31,424 nucleotides of DNA from JAFAVZ01 sp036009105 (GCA_036009105.1 DASYMJ010000185.1:1-31424), one strand, 5' to 3'; positions 7,152 through 14,759 are shown, counted from the stretch's first letter. Program-made: numbers and translations. Notes: generated by a model not told the origin, from the sequence alone.

Positions 7152-8104
7152 GTCAGCGCTTTGAAGGAAAGAGTCTCGATGACGCCTTGAGCGTCGCCGC
7201 GCAGACTCTCGGCGTGGAGCGGCACCAGCTCACCTATCACGTGCTGCTGGAGAAGCGCGGTTTCCTGGGCGGCGTGAAGCGCGTCGTCGTGGAGGCGGAT
7301 GTGAATGTCGATGCCACCACGCCGCCCGCCCCGCCTCCTCCTCCCGTGGCCGAGCCTCGCCCGGCGCCGCCCGCGTCCGCCCCGCGTGAAGCTCGCGGCA
7401 GCGGCGGCGGCGACCGCGAGCGGCGTCCGCGGCCGGCCGGTGGTGCGGGCGGCGGCCGCGGCTCAGGTGGCGGCGGTCGCGGTCCTCGCGGCGGCGGCGA
7501 TCGAGGGGGGGACCGCGGTGGCCGGGGCGGTGGTGGTGGGCGCGGCGGGCGGGGGAGGGGACAGAGCTACGGCGAAGAGCTGCGCGTTGGCGACTTCGAG
7601 CGCTTCGCGTCCGACCTCCCGGAGGAGATTCCGGAGCAGGGGGCGGAGACGGAGAACACCGCGGCGGTGAGAAGTTGGCTGGAGCAAGCGCTTGCTCTCG
7701 CAAAGCTGGAGCTCACCCTGCGCACCGAGGAGACCGAGGAGCAGGTGACCGTCCGCTTGTATGGGAAGGATTCGCGCCGCCTGGTCGACAACCACGGCGA
7801 GCTGCTCGACGCGCTGCAGGTCCTGGTCAACAAGGCGCTGGTCGGCCGGCGCATCGAGAAGGACATCGAGCTCGACTCGCAGGACTTCAAGAAGGATCGC
7901 ACCGCGGACCTGCAGAAGCGGGCGCGCGAGGTGGCGGAGCGGGTCCGGGACAACGGGCACGAGCAGCTGCTGCCGGCCATGAGCCCCATCGAGCGGCGCA
8001 TCGTTCACCTCACGCTGCAGGACGATGCCGAGGTGACCACCGAGTCGCGCGGCGAAGGGTTCTACAAACGGGTGGCCATCATCCTGCGCGAGGACGCGAG
8101 CTGA
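7148..8104 (+). CDS. jag: Jag/KhpB family RNA-binding protein with Gly/Arg-rich linker
   Basis: KH and R3H domain protein of the Jag/EloR/KhpB family. In Gram-positives it binds RNA, often with KhpA, and affects cell elongation. Jag_N is at about 1-52 (FEGKSLDDALSVAAQTLGV..EKRGFLGGVKRVVVEA). A proline-rich piece (58-80) is followed by a Gly/Arg/Asp low-complexity tract (83-138) with repeated RGG and GDRGG units. The KH domain is at about 170-245 and the R3H domain at about 250-318 (SPIERRIVHLTL..ESRGEGFYKRVAI, with the R and H of the motif). The start ATG overlaps the yidC stop. The RGG tract makes the protein longer (318 aa) than many homologues and recalls RNA-binding RGG boxes. Its role here is not known. 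Confidence 0.93.
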   Translation: MSQRFEGKSLDDALSVAAQTLGVERHQLTYHVLLEKRGFLGGVKRVVVEADVNVDATTPPAPPPPPVAEPRPAPPASAPREARGSGGGDRERRPRPAGGAGGGRGSGGGGRGPRGGGDRGGDRGGRGGGGGRGGRGRGQSYGEELRVGDFERFASDLPEEIPEQGAETENTAAVRSWLEQALALAKLELTLRTEETEEQVTVRLYGKDSRRLVDNHGELLDALQVLVNKALVGRRIEKDIELDSQDFKKDRTADLQKRAREVAERVRDNGHEQLLPAMSPIERRIVHLTLQDDAEVTTESRGEGFYKRVAIILREDAS

Positions 8105-8107
8105 GTC

Positions 8108-9412
8108 GTGAGCGGCGCCGCGCTCGACACGATCGTCGCTCCGGCGACGCCGGTCGGGCGCAGCGCCCTGGCCATCGTCCGCATCGACGGCCCTGCCGCT
8201 TTCGCGATCCTCTCCTCTTTCGCCGCACTTCCGCCCATCCGGCATGCTGCACGTCTGGCCTTACGGCATGACGGCGAGCTGCTCGACGATGCGGTGGTGG
8301 TTCGCTATGCGGCGCCGCACTCCTTCACCGGCAACGACCTCGTCGAGATGACGCTGCACGGCAACCCGCTGCTCATCTCGCGCGTGGTCTCCGCGTGCGT
8401 GGCGCTCGGCGCGCGGATGGCGGAGCCGGGCGAGTTCACGGAACGGGCGGTGCTGAACGGGAAGCTGGACCTGGTGCAGGCGGAGTCGATCGCCGACCTG
8501 ATCAACGCCCGCACCACCCTCCAGGCCAGGCTCTCGCTCGGCAACCTGGAAGGGATGCTCAGCCGGACGGCGGCGGCCATCCGCGAGTCGCTGCTCTTCG
8601 TCATCTCCCGCCTCGAGGCCGCGCTCGACTTCTCGGAGGAGGGCTACGACTTCATCTCCCGCTCGGAGGCCCGGTCGCTGATTTCGTCCGCCATCGCGCA
8701 AACTCGTTCGCTGGCGGAGACGTACCGCCGCGGCCACGCCACCGCCCGCGGCCTCTCCGCGGTGATCCTCGGCCGCCCGAACGCCGGCAAGTCGACGCTG
8801 CTCAACCGCCTGGTCGGCAGCGACCGCGCCATCGTCACCCCCATCCCCGGCACCACGCGGGACATCGTGCGCGAGACGATCGAGATCGGCGGCCTGCCGG
8901 TGACGCTCGCGGATACCGCGGGTCTCCGCTCGAGCTCGGATGTGGTGGAAGGCATCGGCGTCGCGCGCGCGCGCGAGGCGGCCCACTCCGCCGACATCAT
9001 TCTTTATCTCGTCGATGCGACCTCCGGATGGACCCCGGAGGACGAGCCCTTCCCGAACGCGCTCGTCATCTATACGAAGACCGACCTCGCCCCCGCCCCA
9101 CCGGGCGAGCTCGGCATCAGCGTTATGGCCGAGAGCGGCATTACGGATCTGCTCGCCAGATTGGACGGGCTCGTCCGCGAGCATTTCGTCGCCGCTGAAG
9201 GCTCGCTGGTCAACGAGCGGCAGAGGCTGGCCGTCGCCGCCTGCGAGGAGGCCCTACAGGAGTCGCTGGTTGCGATCGACGCCGGCTACGAGGAGCAGAT
9301 GATCGTGGTCGATCTCTACCGGGCGTCGAATGCGCTTGGGCTGCTTACGGGTGCGATCACCCGTGAAGAGGTGTTCGCAGAAATCTTCTCCAAGTTCTGC
9401 ATAGGGAAGTGA
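8108..9412 (+). CDS. mnmE: tRNA uridine-5-carboxymethylaminomethyl(34) synthesis GTPase MnmE
   Basis: GTPase that works with MnmG to add the aminomethyl or carboxymethylaminomethyl group to wobble uridine 34 of several tRNAs. The N-terminal tetrahydrofolate-binding domain starts DTIVAPATPVGRSALAIVRIDG. The G domain (about 215-370) has G1 GRPNAGKS (222-229), GTTRD (248-252) and DTAGLR (269-274). The protein ends FCIGK, the invariant tail carrying the catalytic cysteine. At 434 aa it is slightly short but complete. The start is GTG at 8108, three bases past the jag stop. Immediately after the stop lies a perfect inverted repeat (9412-9484), then mnmG, its functional partner. Confidence 0.97.
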   Translation: MSGAALDTIVAPATPVGRSALAIVRIDGPAAFAILSSFAALPPIRHAARLALRHDGELLDDAVVVRYAAPHSFTGNDLVEMTLHGNPLLISRVVSACVALGARMAEPGEFTERAVLNGKLDLVQAESIADLINARTTLQARLSLGNLEGMLSRTAAAIRESLLFVISRLEAALDFSEEGYDFISRSEARSLISSAIAQTRSLAETYRRGHATARGLSAVILGRPNAGKSTLLNRLVGSDRAIVTPIPGTTRDIVRETIEIGGLPVTLADTAGLRSSSDVVEGIGVARAREAAHSADIILYLVDATSGWTPEDEPFPNALVIYTKTDLAPAPPGELGISVMAESGITDLLARLDGLVREHFVAAEGSLVNERQRLAVAACEEALQESLVAIDAGYEEQMIVVDLYRASNALGLLTGAITREEVFAEIFSKFCIGK

Positions 9413-9484
9413 AATGTAGGGCCGGCTCTCAGCCGGCCCATCATCAACGGATTGCTGGGCCGGCTGAGAGCCGGCCCTACATTT
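9412..9484. repeat. Palindromic repeat family P2, copy 2 (mnmE-mnmG gap)
   Basis: Two perfect 29-nt inverted arms, 9412-9440 and 9456-9484, flank a 15-nt spacer. Each arm contains its own smaller hairpin (GGGCCGGCT-CTC-AGCCGGCCC). Its first base is the last base of the mnmE stop codon. Related to the copy embedded in recF at 1354-1404. It could act as a transcription terminator or mRNA stabiliser, but lacks a U-tract. Confidence 0.97.
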
Positions 9485-9514
9485 CGCTTTGGGATGAGCA
9501 CGGCCCTCCGCAAT

Positions 9515-9528
9515 GTTCCACGTGGAAC
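9515..9528. promoter_or_regulatory. parS: parS centromere site 1
   Basis: GTTCCACGTGGAAC is a perfect 14-bp palindrome with the CACGTG core of the bacterial parS consensus (TGTTNCACGTGNAACA). With flanks it is T-site-C, one mismatch in the outer pair. It ends one base before the mnmG ATG and occupies the Shine-Dalgarno position. ParB, encoded at 12782-13654, is the expected binder. Confidence 0.93.
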
Positions 9529-9529
9529 C

Positions 9530-11404
9530 ATGCGCTTCGACGTCATCATCATCGGAGGCGGCCACGCCGGGGCGGAGGCCGCGCGGGCCTGCGCTCGCGG
9601 CGGCGCGTGCGTGGCGCTGGTCACCATACAGCGCGAGGCGATCGGCCGGATGTCCTGCAACCCGGCCATCGGTGGCCTGGCCAAGGGGAACCTGGTCAAG
9701 GAAATCGACGCGCTCGGCGGCCTGATGGGCGAAGCCACCGATCGGGCGGGCATCCAGTTCAAGGTCCTCAACCGCTCCAAGGGCCCGGCAGTCCAGGGAC
9801 CGCGCGCCCAGTGCGACCGCGACCTCTACGCCGCAGCCGTCCTCGACCTCCTCGAAGCGGAGCCGAAGCTCACCATCGTGGAGGGCTCCGTCTCCGCACT
9901 CCTCGTAGAAAGTTCCACCGTGCGTGGAGCAGTCCTCGCCGACGGCATGCGTCTGGAGGCCACGGCTACCGTCGTCACCACCGGTACCTTCCTCCGTGCC
10001 CTGATGCACTCCGGCGAGGTGAAGACCGTCGGCGGCCGCTTCGGCGAACCGTCCGCCGAGACCCTCTCCGACTCCCTCCGCCGCCTCGGCCTGCACCTGG
10101 GCCGCCTCAAGACCGGCACGCCCCCCCGCATCGCGAAGGACTCCGTCGACTTTTCAAAGCTCGAGCCGGCCCCCGGCGACGACCACCCCCGCCCCTTCTC
10201 CATCCTCACCGACGCGCTGCTCCTGCCGCAGGTGCTCTGCCACCTCACGTACACCGGCGCCCCCGCTCATGAGCTGATCCGGGCCAACCTCCACCGCGCG
10301 CCGATGTACTCCGGCCAGATCCAGGCCGCCGGCCCGCGCTACTGCCCCTCCATCGAGGACAAGGTGGTCCGATTCGCGGAGAAGGAGCGGCACCAGGTGT
10401 TCGTCGAGCCGGAAGGCTTGCAGCACCCATGGCTCTACCTGAACGGCATCTCTACGTCTCTTCCGCCGGATGTGCAGGACGGCGTGGTTCGTTCGCTGCC
10501 GGGCTTCGAAAACGCGGTGATCGCCCGCTACGGCTACGCCGTGGAGTACGACTTCGTGAACCCGCAGCAGCTCTCGCCGACGCTGCAGGTGCGCGGCGTG
10601 GAGGGCCTGTTCCTGGCCGGCCAGATCAACGGCACCTCCGGCTACGAAGAGGCCGCGGCACAGGGTCTCCTCGCCGGCATCAACGCGCTGCAAGTCATAC
10701 GCGGCGGCGAGCCGGTCATTCTCCGCCGCGACCAGGCCTACGCCGGCGTCATGATCGACGACCTGGTCACCCTCGGCACCGAGGAGCCGTACCGGATGTT
10801 CACCTCCCGCGCGGAGCACCGCCTGCTCCTCGGCTGCGACTCCGTCTACGAGCGCCTGACCCCCCTCGCCGAGCGGCTCGGGATTCTCGACAATGAGCGC
10901 CGCCGCCGCACCGCGGCTCGCTTCGCTCGCCTCCACCGCGCCCGCGCGGCCGCCGCCGCCCCCCTCACGCCCGACCGCCCCACCACCGCCTGGCTCCGCG
11001 AGGCGGGCATCGAGCTGACGGCGCCGGCGACGATCGCGCGCCTCTCCCAGCGTCCGGGGTTCGAACTGGGGCGCATCGCTGCCGCCGCGCCGGATGCGGA
11101 GGTGGGGGAGGCGTTCCGCGCGCTGAGTGAGGAAGAGGCGGAGGGGCTGGTCAGCCAGATGCGCTACGCCGGGTACATCGAGCGGCAGCAGCGGGAGGCG
11201 GCGAAAGTCAGCGAGGACGAAGACCTGCGCATCCCGGCCGCCATGACCTACGCGCTGCCGGGCCTCTCACGGGAGATGACGGAGAAGCTGAGCGCGATCC
11301 GTCCGCACTCGCTGGGACAGGCCAGCCGGATTCCGGGCGTGACGCCGGCGGCGATCGCGATTCTGCGGATGCACGTGCGACGCGGAACGGCGGTGTCATC
11401 CTGA
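9530..11404 (+). CDS. mnmG: tRNA uridine-5-carboxymethylaminomethyl(34) synthesis enzyme MnmG
   Basis: FAD-dependent partner of MnmE in modifying tRNA wobble U34. The protein opens MRFDVIIIGGGHAGAEAA, the Rossmann FAD-binding motif. It carries the family landmarks SCNPAIGGLAKGNLVKEIDALGG, VLNRSKGPAVQGPRAQ and RLKTGTPPRI, and near the middle LFLAGQINGTSGYEEAAAQG. The ATG at 9530 gives 624 aa, a normal length, and places the conserved strand at residue 4. An in-frame ATG at 9494 would put the parS site inside the gene. The last codons, GTG TCA TCC TGA, belong to a P1 palindromic repeat, so the original C-terminus has been replaced or extended by V-S-S. Confidence 0.97.
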   Translation: MRFDVIIIGGGHAGAEAARACARGGACVALVTIQREAIGRMSCNPAIGGLAKGNLVKEIDALGGLMGEATDRAGIQFKVLNRSKGPAVQGPRAQCDRDLYAAAVLDLLEAEPKLTIVEGSVSALLVESSTVRGAVLADGMRLEATATVVTTGTFLRALMHSGEVKTVGGRFGEPSAETLSDSLRRLGLHLGRLKTGTPPRIAKDSVDFSKLEPAPGDDHPRPFSILTDALLLPQVLCHLTYTGAPAHELIRANLHRAPMYSGQIQAAGPRYCPSIEDKVVRFAEKERHQVFVEPEGLQHPWLYLNGISTSLPPDVQDGVVRSLPGFENAVIARYGYAVEYDFVNPQQLSPTLQVRGVEGLFLAGQINGTSGYEEAAAQGLLAGINALQVIRGGEPVILRRDQAYAGVMIDDLVTLGTEEPYRMFTSRAEHRLLLGCDSVYERLTPLAERLGILDNERRRRTAARFARLHRARAAAAAPLTPDRPTTAWLREAGIELTAPATIARLSQRPGFELGRIAAAAPDAEVGEAFRALSEEEAEGLVSQMRYAGYIERQQREAAKVSEDEDLRIPAAMTYALPGLSREMTEKLSAIRPHSLGQASRIPGVTPAAIAILRMHVRRGTAVSS

Positions 11405-11479
11405 GCCGCACAGACGGCGAAGGATCTCCCGGCAAGATCGGTGGGGATCCTTCGGCCTCTGCGGGCCTCAGGATGACAC
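11393..11479. repeat. Palindromic repeat family P1, copy B (mnmG-rsmG junction)
   Basis: An 87-bp element with ends GTGTCATCCTGA and TCAGGATGACAC and inner arms GGCGAAGGATC and GGATCCTTCGGCC around GGCAAGATCGG. It overlaps both neighbours: its left end holds the mnmG stop (TGA at 11402-11404) and its right end holds the ATG of rsmG (11473). Confidence 0.95.
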
Positions 11480-12018
11480 GGTATAAGGCGGAGCTCCTCA
11501 AATGGACCGAGAAGGTCAACCTCATCGGCCCTGAGGTGCGGGCGCATCTGGATGAGCACATCGCTGAGGCGGTGAGGGCGGCGGAGATCCTGAAGCCGCG
11601 GGGAAACGTGCTCGATTTCGGGAGTGGCGGGGGGCTGCCGGCCATCCCCATGGCCATCGTTTCGCCGGAGGCGACGTTTCATCTGGTGGAGGCGGACCAG
11701 AAGAAGTGGGCCTTTCTGAAGCATGTCATCCGGGAGTGCGAGTTGACGGCGGTGGTTTACGGGGATAGATTGTCGCGCGCTCTGGAGCGGTTCCCGCCTG
11801 ACCTTCAGTTTTCCCTCGTCGTTTCACGTGCTGTCGGAAATCCTGAGGAATGGCTGCCTTCGCTCGCGGAGCATCTCGTCGGCGGAGCGCGGGTGGGGCT
11901 GTTTCAGAGCACGCCGGCGGCGCCCAGGATCAAAGGATTCTCCCCCGAGGAGTCGTATCCGCTGCCGCGCGGTGACGCTAACTTCCTCGTGACGCTGACG
12001 TTCCACGTGGAACAATGA
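11473..12018 (+). CDS. rsmG: 16S rRNA (guanine-N7)-methyltransferase RsmG
   Basis: SAM-dependent methyltransferase that modifies G527 of 16S rRNA (E. coli numbering). The protein reads YKAELLKWTEKVNLIG, which aligns with the conserved N-terminal helix, then VLDFGSGGGLPAIPMAI at 47-63, the RsmG form of SAM motif I. The 181-aa product is shorter than usual (about 205-240). Its first codons ATG ACA C come from the right end of a P1 repeat, and no ATG, GTG or TTG lies further upstream in frame within the repeat. The first helix may therefore be truncated. The 3' end (encoding F-H-V-E-Q) is formed by parS site 2. The stop TGA overlaps the parA ATG. Confidence 0.92.
   Translation: MTRYKAELLKWTEKVNLIGPEVRAHLDEHIAEAVRAAEILKPRGNVLDFGSGGGLPAIPMAIVSPEATFHLVEADQKKWAFLKHVIRECELTAVVYGDRLSRALERFPPDLQFSLVVSRAVGNPEEWLPSLAEHLVGGARVGLFQSTPAAPRIKGFSPEESYPLPRGDANFLVTLTFHVEQ
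12000..12013. promoter_or_regulatory. parS: parS centromere site 2
   Basis: GTTCCACGTGGAAC followed by A, the same perfect 14-bp palindrome as at 9515-9528. It lies inside the last codons of rsmG and ends exactly one base before the parA ATG. This is a classic location for a chromosomal parS, and ParB binding here could feed back on parAB expression. Confidence 0.95.
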
Positions 12019-12782
12019 CGAAGATCATCTCCCTCGCAAACCAGAAGGGTGGTGTCGGCAAAACGACGACAGCCATCAATCTTGGTGCCTCTCTCGCCGC
12101 CTGCGAGCGCAGCGTGCTGCTCGTCGACCTCGACCCCCAGGCGAACGCGACTTCCGGCATTGGCATCTCCGACGTCGACAAATCGATGTACGACGTCCTG
12201 GTGGACAGCGTCCCCCTGCGCGAGATCGTCCTCCCCACCGAGCTCCCCACTCTTTTCATCGCCCCCTCCTCGGTCGATCTGGTGGGCGCCGAGGTCGAGT
12301 TGCGCGATGCCATCGGCCGCGAGTACTACCTCAAGCGCGCCCTGGAGTCGGTCGGCAACGACTACGACTACATCCTCATCGACTCCCCTCCCTCCCTCGG
12401 CCTTCTCACCATCAACGGCCTCACCGCGGCGCACGCTGTCTTAGTCCCACTGCAGTCGGAGTACTTCGCGCTGGAAGGCGTCTCCCAGCTGATGAACACC
12501 GTCGAGCGGGTCCGCGGCGCGGTCAACCCCGGCCTGGAGATCGAAGGCATCGTCCTCACCATGTACGACGAGCGGATGAACCTGGCCCGCCAGGTGGCGG
12601 ACGAGGTCCGCTCCCACTTCGGCGAGAAGGTCTACCAGACCATCATCCCCCGCAACGTCCGGCTGGGCGAGGCGCCGTCCTTCGGCAAACCGATTATCCT
12701 GTACGACATTCGCTCCCGCGGCAGCGAGGCGTACGTCAGCCTGGCCAAGGAGTTCATCCGCCGCGCGGAGAACGTCATCTGA
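12015..12782 (+). CDS. parA: Chromosome partitioning ATPase ParA (Soj)
   Basis: Deviant Walker-type ATPase that forms gradients on the nucleoid and moves ParB-parS complexes during origin segregation. It opens MTKIISLANQKGGVGKTTTAINLG, with the KGGVGKTT Walker A at residues 11-18. VLLVDLDPQANATSGIG follows, and YDYILIDSPPSLGLLTINGL is the Walker B region. At 255 aa it is the short, chromosomal Soj type with no N-terminal DNA-binding domain. The ATG is nested with the rsmG stop (ATGA) and lies one base after parS 2. parB follows with a one-base overlap. Confidence 0.98.
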   Translation: MTKIISLANQKGGVGKTTTAINLGASLAACERSVLLVDLDPQANATSGIGISDVDKSMYDVLVDSVPLREIVLPTELPTLFIAPSSVDLVGAEVELRDAIGREYYLKRALESVGNDYDYILIDSPPSLGLLTINGLTAAHAVLVPLQSEYFALEGVSQLMNTVERVRGAVNPGLEIEGIVLTMYDERMNLARQVADEVRSHFGEKVYQTIIPRNVRLGEAPSFGKPIILYDIRSRGSEAYVSLAKEFIRRAENVI

Positions 12783-13654
12783 TGAATCAGAAACGTGCCC
12801 TCGGCCGCGGCCTCGGTGCCCTCATCCCGCAGAAGCAGGCGGAGCCGGCAGCGCCCGCTCCCTCGACGGCCGGCCTGGCCGAGGTGCCGATCGAGCAGGT
12901 CTCGCCGAACCCTTTGCAGCCTCGCAAGTTCTTCAACGAGGCGTCGATCGACGAACTGGCCCGCAGCGTCCGCGAGCATGGCATCGTGCAGCCGCTCGTG
13001 GTCACCCGCTCGGGCGAGAACCGCTACAAGCTGATCGCCGGCGAGCGCCGCTACCGCGCCGCCCAGAAGGCCGGCCTGACCACGGTGCCGGTCGTCATCA
13101 AAGAGATGATGACCGACGGCGATGCGTTGGAGATCGCCCTCATCGAGAACATCCAGCGCGAGGATCTGAACCCGATCGAAGAAGCGCTGGCCTATCACCA
13201 GCTCCATGAGGAGTTCGGTCTCACCCAGGAGGAGATTTCCAAGCGGGTGGGCAAAGAGCGCTCGACAGTCGCTAACGTCTTGAGATTGCTGAAGTTACCG
13301 GATCAGGTGAAAAAGCTGCTGGCCTCCGGACAGCTCTCCATGGGGCATGCCCGGGCGCTGCTGGCGGTGGAGTCGACGAAGAAGCAGGAGCAGCTCGCCG
13401 AGCGGGTGGTGAAGCGGAACCTCAGCGTGCGGCAGACGGAGCTGATGGCTTCGGAGAGCTCGCCGCGCACGGCGGAGAAGAAAGAGAAAGAGAAGGACGT
13501 CTTCACGCGGGACGCGGAAGACAAGCTGACAAGAACTTTGCGCGCCAAAGTGGAGATCGACAGGCGGCGCCGCGGCGGGGTGATCCAGATCCGCGTCGCG
13601 AGCGAGGACGAGCTGATCCGGGTGGTGGATGACCTGATGAGCAGGCGGCGGTAG
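12782..13654 (+). CDS. parB: Chromosome partitioning protein ParB (Spo0J)
   Basis: CTP-dependent DNA clamp that loads at parS and spreads along DNA, working with ParA and recruiting SMC. It starts MNQKRALGRGLGALIPQ, the usual N-terminal ParA-contact segment. The CTP-binding GERRYRA box is at 87-93 and ENIQRE at 122-127. The helix-turn-helix that reads parS lies at about 147-170 (LTQEEISKRVGKERSTVANVLRLL). A charged linker and a short C-terminal dimer domain end the 290-aa protein. The ATG shares one base with the parA stop. Two cognate sites are within 3.3 kb. A P1 repeat follows 7 bp after the stop. Confidence 0.98.
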   Translation: MNQKRALGRGLGALIPQKQAEPAAPAPSTAGLAEVPIEQVSPNPLQPRKFFNEASIDELARSVREHGIVQPLVVTRSGENRYKLIAGERRYRAAQKAGLTTVPVVIKEMMTDGDALEIALIENIQREDLNPIEEALAYHQLHEEFGLTQEEISKRVGKERSTVANVLRLLKLPDQVKKLLASGQLSMGHARALLAVESTKKQEQLAERVVKRNLSVRQTELMASESSPRTAEKKEKEKDVFTRDAEDKLTRTLRAKVEIDRRRRGGVIQIRVASEDELIRVVDDLMSRRR

Positions 13655-13661
13655 GAACACG

Positions 13662-13751
13662 GTGTCATCCTGAAGCCGCGCAGACGGCGAAGGATCTCCC
13701 CGTGCAAGCCGCCGGGGGATCCTTCGGCCTCTGTGGGCCTCAGGATGACAC
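13662..13751. repeat. Palindromic repeat family P1, copy C (parB-bactofilin gap)
   Basis: A 90-bp element with ends GTGTCATCCTGA and TCAGGATGACAC and inner arms GGCGAAGGATC and GGATCCTTCGGCC around TGCAAGCCGCC. It begins 7 bp after the parB stop and ends 40 bp before the bactofilin start. Most similar to copies B and D. Confidence 0.95.
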
Positions 13752-13791
13752 GGTGGGCGGGCGGCGATGGACAGATACAACGGAGACGACC

Positions 13792-14166
13792 ATGACCAAA
13801 CTCAAGAGCGGTGAACTGAACGGCTTCCTCGACCGGGGCGCGACCTTCAAGGGCGAGCTGGAGTTCGAGGACACGATGCGCATCGACGGCAAGTTCAACG
13901 GGCGGATCGTCTCGAAGAACGAGCTGATCGTCGGGGAGAGCGCCACCATCGAGGGCGACATCCACGTCGGGCGGGTGGCCATCAGCGGCACGGTGATCGG
14001 CAAGATCGTCGCCGCGCAGCGCGTCGAGATCCACCGCAACGGCAAGGTCTACAGCGACATCGACACGCCGGCGCTGATCATTGAAGAGGGCGCCATCTTC
14101 CAGGGGAACTGCGTGATGGGAGACCGGAAGAGCGGGAACGTGACGAACATCGCGGCGAAGGCTTAA
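13792..14166 (+). CDS. Bactofilin family cytoskeletal protein
   Basis: Bactofilins are small beta-helical proteins that polymerise without nucleotide. Some act as scaffolds for cell-shape enzymes or, in myxobacteria, hold ParABS complexes at subpolar positions. The 124-aa protein MTKLKSGELNGFLDRGATFKG is a DUF583/bactofilin core. It shows the repeated short-strand pattern (FEDTMRIDGKFNGRIVSKNELIVGESATIEGDIHVGRVAISGTVIGKI) with a short basic tail. GGAG at 13782-13785 supports the ATG at 13792; the frame is open upstream into the P1 repeat, which I rejected. The position next to parB fits a role in chromosome or ParABS positioning, an inference. Its TAA stop overlaps the stop of the opposite gene. 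Confidence 0.9.
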   Translation: MTKLKSGELNGFLDRGATFKGELEFEDTMRIDGKFNGRIVSKNELIVGESATIEGDIHVGRVAISGTVIGKIVAAQRVEIHRNGKVYSDIDTPALIIEEGAIFQGNCVMGDRKSGNVTNIAAKA

Positions 14167-14744
14167 GCGCGCCAGTCGTTCAGCCGCGCCGCGAGCAGGA
14201 TCGCCTCCGGAATGGTGTACTCGTCCTCCGGTCCCAGCTCGTCCTCCCACTGCAGGTCCCAGGCGGCGCGCTCCTTCTCCTCCTGAGGCGCCTCGGTGAA
14301 GTTCAGCTCGCAGATGTCGCCGATGTATTGCTCGGCGTCCCGGATGGGGAGGCCGAAGGTGCGGCAGACGAGGGGGCGGGACTCGTAAATCATGCAGGCG
14401 CCGTTCGGGTCGAGGTTCGGGCACGGCAGATCCGAGGTACGGGAGAAGAACGCTTCCTTCTCCTCGGGGGAGCATTCGCGCAGGTTGGGATGGTCGGCGA
14501 CGGCGGCCGCGCGGCGGATGATGGCGGTGCGGCGGGAGGGGTGGAGGGCGGCGAGGCCCTCCGCGATTATGGGGACGTCGCCGGAGCCGATCTCGAACAG
14601 GCCGTGGCAGCAGAGAGAACAGCCGCGCCCGCACTGCAGGTTTTGCGGCTGCTCGCCGGCGACGGAGGCGAAGAATCCGTCGGCCCGCTGCAGGATGTCG
14701 CGATAGCTCACCACAGCGCGAACGGCGGGCGTGACAACGCCCAT
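14163..14744 (-). CDS. YkgJ-type cysteine cluster protein
   Basis: A 193-aa protein of the YkgJ/CxxCxxCC zinc- or iron-chelating family, whose function is poorly known. The key cysteines are visible: CGRGCSLCC (38, 42, 45, 46), then C91, C108, C117 and C127 in CPNLDPNGACMIYESRPLVCRTF, the family's second cluster. No signal peptide or membrane segment. The frame is open upstream to 14891, but the ATG at 14744 (start MGVVTPAVRAVVSYRDIL) is chosen because the extension runs into the leader of the ATP synthase operon. AAGGA directly abuts this ATG, so a slightly later GTG is possible. It is the only minus-strand gene between parB and the ATP synthase genes and converges on bactofilin. Confidence 0.85.
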   Translation of the reverse strand: MGVVTPAVRAVVSYRDILQRADGFFASVAGEQPQNLQCGRGCSLCCHGLFEIGSGDVPIIAEGLAALHPSRRTAIIRRAAAVADHPNLRECSPEEKEAFFSRTSDLPCPNLDPNGACMIYESRPLVCRTFGLPIRDAEQYIGDICELNFTEAPQEEKERAAWDLQWEDELGPEDEYTIPEAILLAARLNDWRA

Positions 14745-14759
14745 TCCTTGTGGTACAAA
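14731..14759 (+). promoter_or_regulatory. Candidate promoter of the ATP synthase operon
   Basis: GTGACA (14731-14736, 5 of 6 to TTGACA) and TACAAA (14754-14759, 4 of 6 to TATAAT) are 17 nt apart. Transcription would start about 65 nt before the first atpF. The element overlaps the start of the divergent cysteine-cluster gene, so the two transcription units would interfere. Confidence 0.5.

Noticed and set aside
9452..9529. Upstream extension of mnmG (about 26 codons)
   Set aside because: It translates the P2 repeat and the parS site; the conserved FAD motif begins 3 residues after the ATG at 9530.
13702..13791. Upstream extension of the bactofilin gene
   Set aside because: It translates half of the P1 repeat; the ATG at 13792 has a Shine-Dalgarno and the family N-terminus.
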